Positions 8,557-17,223 are shown, counted from the first letter of the stretch. The stretch: 64,000 bases of DNA from Streptomyces xylophagus (GCF_000716435.1 NZ_JNWO01000018.1:101245-165244); one strand, 5' to 3'. The notes: generated by a model from the letters alone, not told the origin. Numbers and translations are program-made.

Positions 8557-8883
8557 GTGTCAACCGCTCGCCGAACGATGCTGACCGCCACCGCCGCGGG
8601 CACCCTGCTGGGCGCCCTGTGGTTCGTCCCCTCCGCGAACGCGACGGTGACCGACCAGCCCAGAGTGGAGACTTCGGCGACGCCAACCTCCCAGGTCACC
8701 GAGCAGGCGCGGGTCCTGTCGACCGACGGGGCCACGAGTGTCACCGCGTCCTCGGACGACGTCCAACTCGCCGACACCGGCAGCCCGAACACCACTCCGT
8801 ACATCTTCGGAGGCACGGTGTTCCTCGGTATCGGCGCCGGTTTCGTGGCGTATTCGGTGCGACGGGAACGGCTCGGCTTTTAA
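8557..8883 (+). CDS. Small LAXTG-type sortase substrate (wall-anchored)
   Basis: The 108-residue protein has a signal peptide (RRTMLTATAAGTLLGALW, cleavage near ANA-TVT), a short Thr/Ser/Val-rich middle, and a C-terminal sorting signal: LADTG followed by a hydrophobic helix (YIFGGTVFLGIGAGFVAYSV) and RRER. LAXTG is the preferred pentapeptide of class E sortases in Streptomyces, which anchor the chaplins. The GTG at 8557 has AGGGGA about 10 nt upstream. The mature part is only about 55 residues, so it may be a small surface peptide rather than an enzyme. Confidence 0.8.
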   Translation: MSTARRTMLTATAAGTLLGALWFVPSANATVTDQPRVETSATPTSQVTEQARVLSTDGATSVTASSDDVQLADTGSPNTTPYIFGGTVFLGIGAGFVAYSVRRERLGF

Positions 8884-8888
8884 CTTGC

Positions 8889-8918
8889 TTGACGTTTCCT
8901 TGACTTAAGCTTCATAGT
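8889..8918 (+). promoter_or_regulatory. SigA-like promoter giving a leaderless transcript
   Basis: TTGACG (8889-8894) and CATAGT (8913-8918) are separated by 18 nt. The ATG at 8925 follows the -10 element by only 6 nt and no ribosome site precedes it, so transcription probably starts at or next to the A of the start codon. Confidence 0.6.
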
Positions 8919-8924
8919 CCGCTC

Positions 8925-9719
8925 ATGAAGAGATCATCGGGCATACGGCTGTGCGTCACCGTCGCGGTGAGCGCACTGTCGCTGGCCCTCATCACCGCGT
9001 GCTCCGACAGCGGTTCGGACGACGCGAAGGACTCCGCGAAGAGCTCCGCCACAAGCTCCGCCAAGGCGCTCACCGCCGCCGAGTTGAAGAAGCTGATCAT
9101 CGCCCAGGGCGATGCCGCCGGCTACAAGGTCGCGGTCGAGGCCGCGGTCCCCGGTGGCAGGAGCGGCATCACGGCCGACGAGAAGTGCAAGCCCCTTCTC
9201 TACGTCATGAGCGGCCTCGCCCCCACCGACGCGCCCGCGGAGATCAATCGCAGGGTCACCGCGGACAAGAAGCCGTCGGCCACCGCCTCCACCGACCTGG
9301 AGGACATGAGCGACGCCGACATCGAAAAGGCCCTCACCGACTCCATGAGCGTCGACATGACGATGGTCGCGCTCTCGACGTACGACGGTGACGGCGCCGA
9401 GAAGGCCCTCAAGGCCGTGTCCGACGCGGTCGCGGGCTGCGCCGGCGGCTTCACGGGGAAGGCCGGCGGCGAAGAGCAGAAGTTCACCAAGGTCACCGCC
9501 GAGAAGGGCTCGGGGGCAGGCGACGAGTCGGTGGCGTACGCCGCGTACGGCGCGCCGGACGAAACGGACGGCAAGATCTCCGCCACGCACGCCGAGGTCG
9601 TCCGCCACGGGAACGTCGTCGCGACGTACTACACGTTGAACCTCGGCGCGATCGTCGCCGACAAGACCTACACGGTCCCGGCCGCGGTGATCACCGCACA
9701 GTCCGCGAAGCTGAAGTGA
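8925..9719 (+). CDS. Secreted lipoprotein, unknown function
   Basis: The 264-residue protein has a lipoprotein signal peptide with lipobox LITAC at residues 22-26, then a Ser/Asp/Lys-rich linker and an alpha/beta domain that resembles the sensor-like lipoproteins common in Streptomyces (repeated A-AEL-LI and DAVAGCAGGF motifs, few Cys). No catalytic motif is recognised. The start at 8925 is fixed by the signal peptide. A strong hairpin follows directly after the stop. Confidence 0.88.
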   Translation: MKRSSGIRLCVTVAVSALSLALITACSDSGSDDAKDSAKSSATSSAKALTAAELKKLIIAQGDAAGYKVAVEAAVPGGRSGITADEKCKPLLYVMSGLAPTDAPAEINRRVTADKKPSATASTDLEDMSDADIEKALTDSMSVDMTMVALSTYDGDGAEKALKAVSDAVAGCAGGFTGKAGGEEQKFTKVTAEKGSGAGDESVAYAAYGAPDETDGKISATHAEVVRHGNVVATYYTLNLGAIVADKTYTVPAAVITAQSAKLK

Positions 9720-9724
9720 CCCAC

Positions 9725-9754
9725 GGGGCCCTGCCGCAGACGCGACAGGGCCCC
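9725..9754. terminator. Bidirectional terminator between convergent genes
   Basis: GGGGCCCTG (9725-9733) and CAGGGCCCC (9746-9754) form a perfect 9-bp stem with a 12-nt loop. It sits in the 42-nt gap between the plus-strand lipoprotein gene and minus-strand hutH and can serve both. Confidence 0.8.
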
Positions 9755-9761
9755 AACTGCC

Positions 9762-11306
9762 TTACCGCAACGGCCCGGTGACCTTCTCCACGGCCTCGAC
9801 CACATGCCCGCCGCGCACGAACGCGTCGGCCGCGGCGAGGTCCGGCGACAGGAACCGGTCCGGACCGGGACCCTCAACTCCCGCCGCCCGTACGGCATCG
9901 ATGACCGCCTGCGAGGCCGGCGCCGGGGCCAGGCCCTCGCGCAGCTCGACGGCGCGCGTCGCGGCGTAGAGCTCGACGGCGATGATCCGGGTGAGGTTGT
10001 CGACGGCGGTGCGCAGCTTGCGCGCGGCCGACCACCCCATCGAAACATGGTCCTCCTGCATGGCGGAGGACGGGATCGAGTCGGCGGAAGCCGGTACGGC
10101 CAGCCGCTTCATCTCACTCACCAGCGCGGCCTGCGTGTACTGGGCGATCATCAGCCCGGAGTCGACACCGGCGTCGTCCGCGAGGAACGGCGGCAGCCCG
10201 TGCGAACGGTTCTTGTCGAGCAGCCGGTCGGTACGCCGCTCGGCGATCGAACCCAGGTCGGCAATCGCGATCGCGAGGAAGTCGAGGACGTAAGCCACCG
10301 GCGCGCCATGGAAGTTGCCGTTGGACTCGACCCGACCGTCGGGCAGCACAACGGGGTTGTCGACGGCCGACGCCAACTCCCTTTCCGCAACCAGCCGGGC
10401 GTGCGCGATCGTGTCCCGCCCGGCACCGGCTACCTGCGGAGCACACCGCACCGAATACGCGTCCTGGACACGGGGCGCACCGTCCTGGTGATGCCCGGTG
10501 AGCTCCGAACCGGCAAGCACGGCAAGCATGTTGGCGGCACTGGCACCCTGCCCGGGGTGCGGGCGGATGGCATGCAGCTCAGGCGCGAGCACCTTGTCGG
10601 TACCGAGCAGCGCCTCCAGACTCAGCGCCGCCGTAACGTCGGCGGACTTGTAGAGCATGTCGAGATCGGCGAGTGCCATGACCAGCATGCCGAGCATGCC
10701 GTCGGTGCCGTTGAGGAGGGCGAGCCCCTCCTTCTCACGCAGCTCGACGGGCGCGATGCCGGCGTCGGCGAGCAACTCACCGGCAGGCTTCACGACCCCG
10801 TCCGGCCCCTCGGCGTCCCCCTCGCCCATGAGCGTCAACGCGCAGTGCGAGAGCGGCGCGAGGTCGCCGGAGCAGCCCAGGGAGCCGTACTCGTGGACGA
10901 CGGGAGTGATCCCGGCGTTCAGCACATCGGCCATGGTCTGCGCGACCTCGGGCCGCACACCGGTGTGCCCCGAGCAGACGGTCTTGAGTCGCAGGAACAT
11001 GAGCGCGCGCACAACCTCCCGCTCCACCCGCGGCCCCATCCCGGCGGCATGCGAACGAACGATGTTGCGCTGAAGCTGTGCCCGCAGTTCCGGACTGATG
11101 TGCCGGGACGCCAACGCCCCGAAGCCGGTACTCACGCCGTACACGGGCTCCGGCTTGGCCGCCAGCGCGTCCACGATCTCCCGCGCCGCCGCGAGCGCCG
11201 CGACGGCCTCGCCCGAAAGCTCGATCCGGGCGCCCCCACGCGCCACGGCGAGGACGTCGGACGCGGTGACCCCCGACGTCCCCACCACCACAGTGTGCAT
11301 ATCCAT
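9762..11306 (-). CDS. hutH: Histidine ammonia-lyase
   Basis: The enzyme deaminates L-histidine to urocanate, the first step of histidine use. The product is about 514 residues, the usual family length. Visible motifs are VYGVSTGFG near residue 58, the MIO loop GSLGCSGDLAPLSH (Cys-Ser-Gly at about 145-147 in place of the common Ala-Ser-Gly), and EDHVSMGW later. Cys-Ser-Gly is, to my knowledge, normal for streptomycete HutH and still able to form the MIO group. ATG at 11306 (MDMHTVVVG) or 11300 are the likely starts; neither has a good ribosome site. No other hut gene is adjacent, so it is a single-gene unit. Confidence 0.96.
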   Translation of the reverse strand: MDMHTVVVGTSGVTASDVLAVARGGARIELSGEAVAALAAAREIVDALAAKPEPVYGVSTGFGALASRHISPELRAQLQRNIVRSHAAGMGPRVEREVVRALMFLRLKTVCSGHTGVRPEVAQTMADVLNAGITPVVHEYGSLGCSGDLAPLSHCALTLMGEGDAEGPDGVVKPAGELLADAGIAPVELREKEGLALLNGTDGMLGMLVMALADLDMLYKSADVTAALSLEALLGTDKVLAPELHAIRPHPGQGASAANMLAVLAGSELTGHHQDGAPRVQDAYSVRCAPQVAGAGRDTIAHARLVAERELASAVDNPVVLPDGRVESNGNFHGAPVAYVLDFLAIAIADLGSIAERRTDRLLDKNRSHGLPPFLADDAGVDSGLMIAQYTQAALVSEMKRLAVPASADSIPSSAMQEDHVSMGWSAARKLRTAVDNLTRIIAVELYAATRAVELREGLAPAPASQAVIDAVRAAGVEGPGPDRFLSPDLAAADAFVRGGHVVEAVEKVTGPLR

Positions 11307-11415
11307 ATTCAGGAGCGTACGCATTGAATGCGACGGTGTCACTATCGGGGAGCGGGTTAGACCCTTACAGATAGGTCACTGGCCCGAGCGGCCCGTCAGC
11401 CGCGTACGGCGGCAA

Positions 11416-11527
11416 GGGGCCGTGTCGGGGGGTGTCCGCCCGCAGCGGTTGGCGCGTCAACACCGCCACATTCTTGAGAGACCGATTCCGCGCCGTTCCG
11501 AGGACGGATACCCCCCGACGCGGCCCC
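11416..11527 (-). repeat. 112-bp inverted-repeat element, copy A
   Basis: Arms of 23 bp (11416-11438 and 11505-11527) match as inverted repeats with 2 mismatches, with GGGGCCG at the outer ends. A second copy of exactly the same length lies in opposite orientation at 27392-27503. Similarity extends 30-35 bp beyond both ends. It lies between hutH and the GGDEF gene. No ORF or transposase is inside. Confidence 0.85.
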
Positions 11528-11572
11528 GACCCACAACGAATCCGCAGGCGACCCACCACGCACCCGCACCCC

Positions 11573-12721
11573 TCACGCCCGCCGCCCCCGGAACCGCCGC
11601 CGCTCGGCAGGCATCTCCGGCGTAGGCGAGTCGGCAAGCCGCACCACAGGATCATCCGGTCCATCGCGCCCGGCGACCACCGGCCGGTCCGCACGCAGCG
11701 CCTTCGCCCGATACTGAGCAGCGTCCGCAAGCCGGAACAACCGACGGCCGGACCGAACCACCCCGATCGGATCCTCGGTCGAAGCGACACCGCAGGCGAC
11801 CCCCTCCCCCAGTTCCAACTCGGCGGCACGGCGGCACAGTTCACCCGCCGCGTCGACCACCTCATCGGCAGGCGGCCCGACCGCAAGCAGACAGAACTCG
11901 TCCCCACCCAGCCGGGCAGCAAGCGCCCCCGGCAGCATCGCCCCGCACAACGACAACACCGAACCGAACCGCTCAAGAAGCCGATCCCCCACGGCATGCC
12001 CCCGGGTGTCATTGACGCGCTTGAGCCCATTCAGATCGCAGACGACAAGACTGACGACGACCCCGTCACGCCGATGCCGTTCGACCGCCTCGTCGAGCCG
12101 TACATCCACGGCCCGCCGATTGGCGAGCCCGGTGAGCGCGTCCGTGAAGGCCAACCGCCGCGCCTCCTCCAGCCGCTCGGTCTGGGCGATCCCGGCCGCG
12201 ACGACGGAGGCCAGCACGGTCGCGAAATCGGCGTCCCCCCGGTCGAACACGGCCGCACCGACCGGCCGCGCCACATACAGCTCCCCCCACGCCCGCCCAT
12301 GCAGCACGATCGGGGCGACCACACAACATCCGCGCCTACGACGCCGTAGAGCGGCCACGCGCTGGTGGCAGTAGCCGGGGCTGCCCGCGGCCGGGCCCTC
12401 GGCGGTCTCGACCCAGGCGTTGGGCTCGCCGCCGCCGGCCCACCGCTCGTGCAGGAACTCGGTGATCTCGGGGAACTGGTGCACGGGATAGGTCTCGCCG
12501 TCCGGGAACTCCTCCTCGCCCTCGGCCCGCTCCCCCACGTTCACCAGGACCCGCAGCCGCCCCAGCTCCCGCTCCCACACCGACAGCGCGGCGAAACTCC
12601 CGTCCAGCGCCCGGCACGCGCCGGACGCCGCGGCCCGCCAGGACTCACGCGGGGTGTGTGCCGCCGCCATCCCCTGCGCCAGCTCCACCACGGCCGCCAG
12701 CCGCCTGTCCTCACCCATCAC
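11573..12721 (-). CDS. cdgE: GAF-GGDEF diguanylate cyclase
   Basis: The 382-residue cytosolic protein makes cyclic di-GMP, which controls development in Streptomyces. The N-terminal half (about residues 10-170) is a GAF sensor domain; the C-terminal half starts at LAFTDALTGLANRRAVD and carries an intact active site RLGGDEFCLL. No EAL domain is present. The product inhibitory I-site RxxD four residues before GGDEF is not evident (ALAARLGGDEF). The position next to hutH and the GAF-GGDEF layout match what I remember of CdgE in S. coelicolor; the symbol rests on that memory. An Arg-rich C-terminus (ERRRFRGRRA) ends the protein. Confidence 0.9.
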   Translation of the reverse strand: MMGEDRRLAAVVELAQGMAAAHTPRESWRAAASGACRALDGSFAALSVWERELGRLRVLVNVGERAEGEEEFPDGETYPVHQFPEITEFLHERWAGGGEPNAWVETAEGPAAGSPGYCHQRVAALRRRRRGCCVVAPIVLHGRAWGELYVARPVGAAVFDRGDADFATVLASVVAAGIAQTERLEEARRLAFTDALTGLANRRAVDVRLDEAVERHRRDGVVVSLVVCDLNGLKRVNDTRGHAVGDRLLERFGSVLSLCGAMLPGALAARLGGDEFCLLAVGPPADEVVDAAGELCRRAAELELGEGVACGVASTEDPIGVVRSGRRLFRLADAAQYRAKALRADRPVVAGRDGPDDPVVRLADSPTPEMPAERRRFRGRRA

Positions 12722-12815
12722 TCCAGGCTAGGGAGGTTTGGTGCATACCGGGACATTGATGCGGCGAACAGGTGTCATGAACCTTGGGTTGTCTGTCGGG
12801 TGCGGGTCCGGTGGG

Positions 12816-12867
12816 GGCTGGTCGCGCCCACGCGGCGGAGCCGCACATGTCACAGCCCCGCGCCCCC
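12816..12867 (+). repeat. Intergenic repeat, family 2
   Basis: Begins GGCTGGTCGCGCCCACGCGG, contains the inverted repeat GCGGCGGAGCCGC, and ends ACAGCCCCGCGCCCC. Related copies lie at 19147-19208 (reverse) and 46635-46696. This copy is downstream of the enoyl-CoA hydratase-like gene's neighbour, in the gap 12722-12904. Confidence 0.75.
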
Positions 12868-12904
12868 AGGGGGTTGGTGCTGGGCGTGTTGGCAGGTGGG
12901 CCCC

Positions 12905-13711
12905 CTACTCCCCCGGCCACTCCGGTGTCCGCTTCTCGTTGAACGCCGCGACGCCCTCCGCCCGGTCCCCCGAGAACGCCACCGACCGCCACGCCGCGTC
13001 CTCGACCTCGAGGCCCGCGCGCAGATCCAGCCCGTGCCCCAGCCGCAGCGCCCGCTTGGCCGCGCGCAGCCCGACGGGCGAGTTCGCGGCGATGCGCGCG
13101 CCCAACGCCAGCGCCTCCTCACGGTCCTGGCCGGCCTCCACCAGGACGTCCACCAGACCGAGCCCCGCCGCCTCGGCCGCCTCCAACCGCCGCGCGGTGA
13201 AGATCAGTTCGGCCGCGCGGGCGGCGCCCACCCGGCGGGGCAGCAACTGCGTACCGCCGCCTCCCGGGATCACGCCCACCGACACCTCGGGCAACCCCAC
13301 CACGGCCGTACCGTCCGCCACGATCAGGTCGCAGGACAGGGCAAGTTCGAAGCCGCCGCCGAGCGCGAACCCGTGCACGGCGGCGATCGTCGGCATCGGG
13401 AGTTCCAGGACACCGGTGTACGCGCCACGCGCGACCGGCCGCTGCCGTACAAGCTCCGCGTCACTCAACGAGTTGCGTTCCTTCAGGTCCGCCCCGACAC
13501 AGAACGCCCGCTCGTGCGACGAGGTCACGACGGTCACGCGTACGTCCCGGTCCGCCGCCAGTGCCGCACAGGCCGCGGCGATGGACCCGGCCATAGCGGT
13601 GGAGACGGCGTTCATGGCCTTGGGCCGGTCCAGGACGAGTTCCGCGACGTACCCGTGCCGCCGCACCAGCACGAACTCCCCGAACCGCGCCTCGGACAGC
13701 TCCTCGCTCAT
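12905..13711 (-). CDS. Enoyl-CoA hydratase/isomerase family protein
   Basis: The 268-residue crotonase-fold protein likely hydrates or isomerises an acyl-CoA. It shows the oxyanion-hole segments FCVGADLKER near residue 70 and HGFALGGGFELALSCDLIVA near 115, and the conserved GVIPGGGGTQLLPRRVG. The Glu positions expected for hydratases are GFELAL and LPEVSVG, so water addition is plausible. AGGAGGG lies 7 nt before the ATG at 13711. It is a single-gene unit preceded by a dyad that may be an operator. Confidence 0.93.
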   Translation of the reverse strand: MSEELSEARFGEFVLVRRHGYVAELVLDRPKAMNAVSTAMAGSIAAACAALAADRDVRVTVVTSSHERAFCVGADLKERNSLSDAELVRQRPVARGAYTGVLELPMPTIAAVHGFALGGGFELALSCDLIVADGTAVVGLPEVSVGVIPGGGGTQLLPRRVGAARAAELIFTARRLEAAEAAGLGLVDVLVEAGQDREEALALGARIAANSPVGLRAAKRALRLGHGLDLRAGLEVEDAAWRSVAFSGDRAEGVAAFNEKRTPEWPGE

Positions 13712-13723
13712 GACACCCTCCTG

Positions 13724-13739
13724 GTTAACGTGGGTTAAC
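13724..13739. promoter_or_regulatory. Palindromic operator candidate upstream of the crotonase gene
   Basis: GTTAACGTGGGTTAAC: two GTTAAC half-sites with a 4-nt spacer, 13 nt upstream of the start codon and overlapping the leader. A FadR/TetR-type repressor of acyl-CoA genes would fit, but none is next to it. Confidence 0.5.
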
Positions 13740-13877
13740 AGAACTCGCCCCGATCATCGCACGGGCCTTCCCCGTTCGGGTGACATCCCGCCCAACTCCC
13801 GCCGCACCGCCCGTAGAAGCGCATAACGTGCGTCCGCCACGGCACAGGGGGCGACAGTGCATCGGGGAGGGATCGTC

Positions 13878-14564
13878 ATGACCACCACGACGATGGAGCG
13901 GGCGGAAGAGACCACGGACGTGGACATGAAGGTGGACGTGGACGTGGACATGGCGCCGCTCCGCCCCAAGGCTCCCCGCGGCCGGCACCGCCGCCCCCGC
14001 CCCCGCAAGGTCCTGCTCGCGTTCGGCGGGCTCGCCGTGGCCGCCGGTGTGCTGAGCCTCGTACGACTGACGCCCGAGTCGGGAGTCGGCGGAGTGGGCA
14101 CGGCGGAGGCGGACCCCCGCCAGGACACGGACACCGGCACCGGCACCGGCACCGGCGACGGCACCGACCGTTCGGCCAACGCGGCCGCCACGATCAGCGC
14201 CGACCCGACGGCGATGCCGATCCCCTCCGCGACCTCGGTGATGGGCGGCCCGAGCGCGACTCCGACGGCGACCACGACCTCCGGGGTCGTACCGACTCCG
14301 TACGCGACGGCGGCGCAGGCACCCGGGGCCACGACCCCGACGACCATCCCCGAGACGACGACGGCGCCGGACACACCACAGCCCCAGGCACCGGCCGCAC
14401 GCTCGACGCCGACTCCGACGCCCACGTCCGCACCGACACCCACCGCCACGCCCACGCCCACCCCGAGCCGGACCGCCAACTCCCCCGCCCCCGCGCCGAG
14501 TCGGCCGGGTCTGTGCGTGCCGATCATCGGACTCTGCGTGGACTCACTGACCCACCACAACTGA
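13878..14564 (+). CDS. Membrane-anchored Thr/Pro-rich surface protein
   Basis: The 228-residue protein has a cytosolic N-terminus with a short acidic MKVDVDVDVD stretch and a basic patch (RGRHRRPRPRK), one transmembrane helix (VLLAFGGLAVAAGVLSLV) near residue 50, and a long low-complexity extracellular stalk rich in Thr, Pro and Ala with TPTPTPT runs. It ends in a short segment GLCVPIIGLCVDSL containing two Cys. GGAGGG 6 nt before the ATG at 13878 decides the start. No enzymatic domain is seen. Confidence 0.8.
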   Translation: MTTTTMERAEETTDVDMKVDVDVDMAPLRPKAPRGRHRRPRPRKVLLAFGGLAVAAGVLSLVRLTPESGVGGVGTAEADPRQDTDTGTGTGTGDGTDRSANAAATISADPTAMPIPSATSVMGGPSATPTATTTSGVVPTPYATAAQAPGATTPTTIPETTTAPDTPQPQAPAARSTPTPTPTSAPTPTATPTPTPSRTANSPAPAPSRPGLCVPIIGLCVDSLTHHN

Positions 14565-14615
14565 GCAGAGAGCGCCCGGTTTGTGTCGTTTTATGGACGG
14601 CGCGAGACTGAAAGC

Positions 14616-15050
14616 ATGAACACCTCAGAGACCACCCTCACCCAGAACAAGGACCTTGTGCACGCGTTCATCGACGCGCTGTTCACCAAGGGCGACCTCG
14701 GCGCGGTCGACGAGTACCTCGCCGAGGACTTCGTCGACCACGACCCTCCGTTCAACGGGCCCGGCGACCGCGAAGGCTTCCGCTCCGCCGGCGCGTTGTT
14801 CCGGGAGGCATGTCCCGACTGGCACAGCGAGCCGGACCTGATGATCGCCGAGGACGATCTGGTCGTCGAGCACTTCACCGCCGGCGGGACGCAGCGCGGG
14901 GAGCTGCTCGGGGTGCCGGCCCCGGCCGAAGGCCGCCCCTTGACCCTGCACGGAACCAACATCTTCAGGGTCCGGGACGGACGCATCGTCGAGCGGTGGA
15001 ACCGGCCCGACGAACTCGGCATCCTGCGCCAGCTGGGGATCGCCCCGTAG
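14616..15050 (+). CDS. SnoaL-like ester cyclase family protein
   Basis: The 144-residue protein has the SnoaL/NTF2-like fold: helix NKDLVHAFIDALFTKGDLG, then YLAEDFVDHDPPFNGPGDREG, VVEHFTAGGT and the C-terminal HGTNIFRVRDGRIVERW. Such proteins are stand-alone cyclases or hydrolases of unknown substrate. The His and Asp in VDHDPP are at the usual active-site place. The ATG at 14616 (MNTSET) is chosen over 14583 because family similarity starts there. Confidence 0.88.
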   Translation: MNTSETTLTQNKDLVHAFIDALFTKGDLGAVDEYLAEDFVDHDPPFNGPGDREGFRSAGALFREACPDWHSEPDLMIAEDDLVVEHFTAGGTQRGELLGVPAPAEGRPLTLHGTNIFRVRDGRIVERWNRPDELGILRQLGIAP

Positions 15051-15065
15051 AAGACGCTCCGAGAA

Positions 15066-16193
15066 CTACGCCGGTGTCGAGTGCCGGCGGGTCAGCAGCC
15101 AGGGTTCGACCACGCCGAGGCCGCGCACCGGCCGCTGCCACATCGGCTGGAGTGCGAAGCGGTACGTGGGCGGTTCCTCGCCCTCCTTCTCGGCGGTGGC
15201 CGCGGCTTCGGCCGCTTCCGCCTCGGAGGCGGGGGCCTCGCCGCTGCGGATGAGTTCCTCGGCGAAGGCGCTGTCGACGAGGACGGCGTCGCGAGGAGCT
15301 ATCGAGGTGAGCCGGGAGGCGAGGTTGACCGTCGTGCCGAAGACGTCGCCCATGCGGGTCGTCACCGTGCCGAAGGCCATGCCGACGCGGAGTTCGGGCA
15401 TGGTCTCGTCGTTCGCCATGGTCTCGATCAGGAGCAGGGCGATCTCGGCGGCCACTCCGGCGTCGTCCGCGGAGTAGAGGACCTCGTCGCCCAGGGTCTT
15501 GATGAGCCGGCCGCCGCGCGCGGCGACCAGGTCGGCGGCGGTGGTCTCGAAGGCCTCGACGAGCTCGCCGAGTTCCTCCTCCTCCATGCGGCGGGTCAGG
15601 CGCGTGAAGCCGACGAGGTCGGCGAAGCCGACGGCGAGGCGCCGGTCGACCATCTCCTCGTCGTCGCCGGCCTGCACGACCCGGCCGGCCGAGGCGGCGA
15701 GCTGGCGCCGCCAGACGTAGACGAGGAACTCCTCCAGCTCGGGCAGCAGCAGCTCGATGATCGGGTACGTCACCTCGGTGCGGGACATGCCCGGCTCCGG
15801 CGGCTCGGTGAGGCCCTCCAGGAACGAGTCCATCTGCCAGCCGGCCAGCCGGGCGGTGGTCTGCCCGGTGGAGCGGGCCACCTGCACGGCCATCGCCTCG
15901 CTCAGCAGCCCCGCCTCGACGAGACCGGCGAGGCGCCGCAGCGCGAGGACGTCCGCCTCGGTGAACGCCTTGGCCTGGCCCACGTCGGCGAAGCCCATGG
16001 CCCGCCAGAACCGCGTGGCCAGCTCCATGGAGACGCCGGCGGTGCGGGCGGCCTGAAAGGGGGTGTAGCGGCGCTCGGCGCCCAGGATGAGCCCTTCGAG
16101 GCGCAGCGCGAGGGGGTCTTCGCCTGGATCTGCGGCATCGGGTTCCACCCGGCCGTCCGCGTCCGCGCCGGAGCCCGTGTCGTCGACGGTCAC
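15066..16193 (-). CDS. cya: Class III adenylate cyclase
   Basis: The 375-residue protein makes cAMP, a signal for germination and antibiotic production in Streptomyces. The N-terminal part is a helical adaptor (YTPFQAARTAGVSMELATRF), and the C-terminal cyclase domain carries both metal Asp residues: D192 in VGFADLVGFTRLT and D236 in LIKTLGDEVLYS, followed by RVGMAFGTVTTRMGDVFG and VNLASRLTS. The start is GTG. The segment after the cyclase domain is Ala/Glu-rich. The location beside birA matches S. coelicolor cya as I remember it. Confidence 0.95.
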   Translation of the reverse strand: MTVDDTGSGADADGRVEPDAADPGEDPLALRLEGLILGAERRYTPFQAARTAGVSMELATRFWRAMGFADVGQAKAFTEADVLALRRLAGLVEAGLLSEAMAVQVARSTGQTTARLAGWQMDSFLEGLTEPPEPGMSRTEVTYPIIELLLPELEEFLVYVWRRQLAASAGRVVQAGDDEEMVDRRLAVGFADLVGFTRLTRRMEEEELGELVEAFETTAADLVAARGGRLIKTLGDEVLYSADDAGVAAEIALLLIETMANDETMPELRVGMAFGTVTTRMGDVFGTTVNLASRLTSIAPRDAVLVDSAFAEELIRSGEAPASEAEAAEAAATAEKEGEEPPTYRFALQPMWQRPVRGLGVVEPWLLTRRHSTPA

Positions 16194-16311
16194 GCCTGCT
16201 GCCCTTCCGATCTGCCACGGTCAGGTATCGACCGGGCCCAATGCTACGGCAGGTGTGGGCCAGCTCACTCCGTGAGTCACACGGACATCATGGCCGCAAG
16301 GGCGGTCGGGG

Positions 16312-17178
16312 TCACGCAGGGCGCAGGTGCACGATGTCGCCCGCCCCTACGGGCTCCTGCACGCCGTCCTCCGTCGCGAGCACCAGCCGCCCGTCCCCGT
16401 CGATCGCGACGGCCTCTCCGGTGATCGACCGGTCTCCGGGCAGTTCGGCCCGTACGACCCGGCCGAGCGTGGCGCAGCCGGCCGCGTAGGTCTCCTGGAG
16501 GCCGCTCGCCACCGGGTCCCCGCCCGCCGTACGCCACTTGTCGTACCACTGCTCCAGGGACCGCAGCACGGCCCGCAGCAAGGGGTCGCGGTCCGTGGTG
16601 ACCGCCCCGGCCAGGGCCAGGGAGCCCGCCTGCGGCACGGGCAGCTCGTCCTCGCGCAGGGTGACGTTGATGCCGACGCCGATGATCACGGCGTCGTCCC
16701 CGGCACGTTCGGCGAGGATGCCGCCGGCCTTGCGCTCCTCGCCACCGACAGTGACCAGGAGGTCGTTGGGCCACTTGAGTGCCGTGTCGACACCGGCCGA
16801 CCGGGACAGCCCCGTCGCGACGGCGACACCGGTGAGCAACGGGAGCCAGCCCCAGCGGGCCACGGGAACGTCACTCGGCTCCAGCAGGACGGAGAAGAAG
16901 AGTCCGGAACGCGCGGGTGCCGTCCACTGCCGGTCGAGCCGCCCGCGCCCGGAGGTCTGCTCCTCGGCGACGAGCACGGCACCCTCAGCGGCCTTGCCGG
17001 GGGCGGCCAGAGCGACGAGGTCGGAGTTGGTGGAACCGGTGCGCTGCACGACCTCCACGCCGGTCCACAGCCCGCCCTCCCGCACGAGTCCGCGGCGCAA
17101 CGCGTCGGGGTTGAGGGGAGGCCGTTCAAGATCGGACCACCGGCTGCTGTTCGCGTCTGATGCATCTCGCGGCGTCAT
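16312..17178 (-). CDS. birA: Biotin-[acetyl-CoA-carboxylase] ligase
   Basis: The 288-residue enzyme adenylates biotin and transfers it to the carrier lysine, here the alpha subunit encoded at 22119. Motifs are GSTNSDLVAL, SGRGRLDRQW (biotin/ATP loop), LKWPNDLLV, and KAGGILAE. There is no N-terminal HTH domain, so it is a monofunctional ligase. The ATG at 17178 sits inside a 25-bp tandem duplication, and the in-frame extension to 17235 is not needed. It diverges from the carboxyltransferase gene. Confidence 0.95.
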   Translation of the reverse strand: MTPRDASDANSSRWSDLERPPLNPDALRRGLVREGGLWTGVEVVQRTGSTNSDLVALAAPGKAAEGAVLVAEEQTSGRGRLDRQWTAPARSGLFFSVLLEPSDVPVARWGWLPLLTGVAVATGLSRSAGVDTALKWPNDLLVTVGGEERKAGGILAERAGDDAVIIGVGINVTLREDELPVPQAGSLALAGAVTTDRDPLLRAVLRSLEQWYDKWRTAGGDPVASGLQETYAAGCATLGRVVRAELPGDRSITGEAVAIDGDGRLVLATEDGVQEPVGAGDIVHLRPA

Positions 17179-17223
17179 GCAAGCCACCCTAGGTGTGTGT
17201 CGTGCAAGCCACCCAAGGTGTGT
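17174..17223. repeat. 25-bp tandem duplication over the birA start region
   Basis: Two adjacent 25-bp units (17174-17198, 17199-17223) differ at two positions (CATG/CGTG; CTAGG/CAAGG). The unit includes the birA start codon and the AGGGTGG ribosome-site-like sequence; the second copy carries CACG instead of an ATG on the minus strand. Confidence 0.9.

Noticed and set aside
11365..12030. 221-codon minus-strand ORF with a segment repeated near 27400
   Set aside because: The shared segment is the 112-bp repeat element translated by chance in the same frame; the rest is out of frame with the GGDEF gene.
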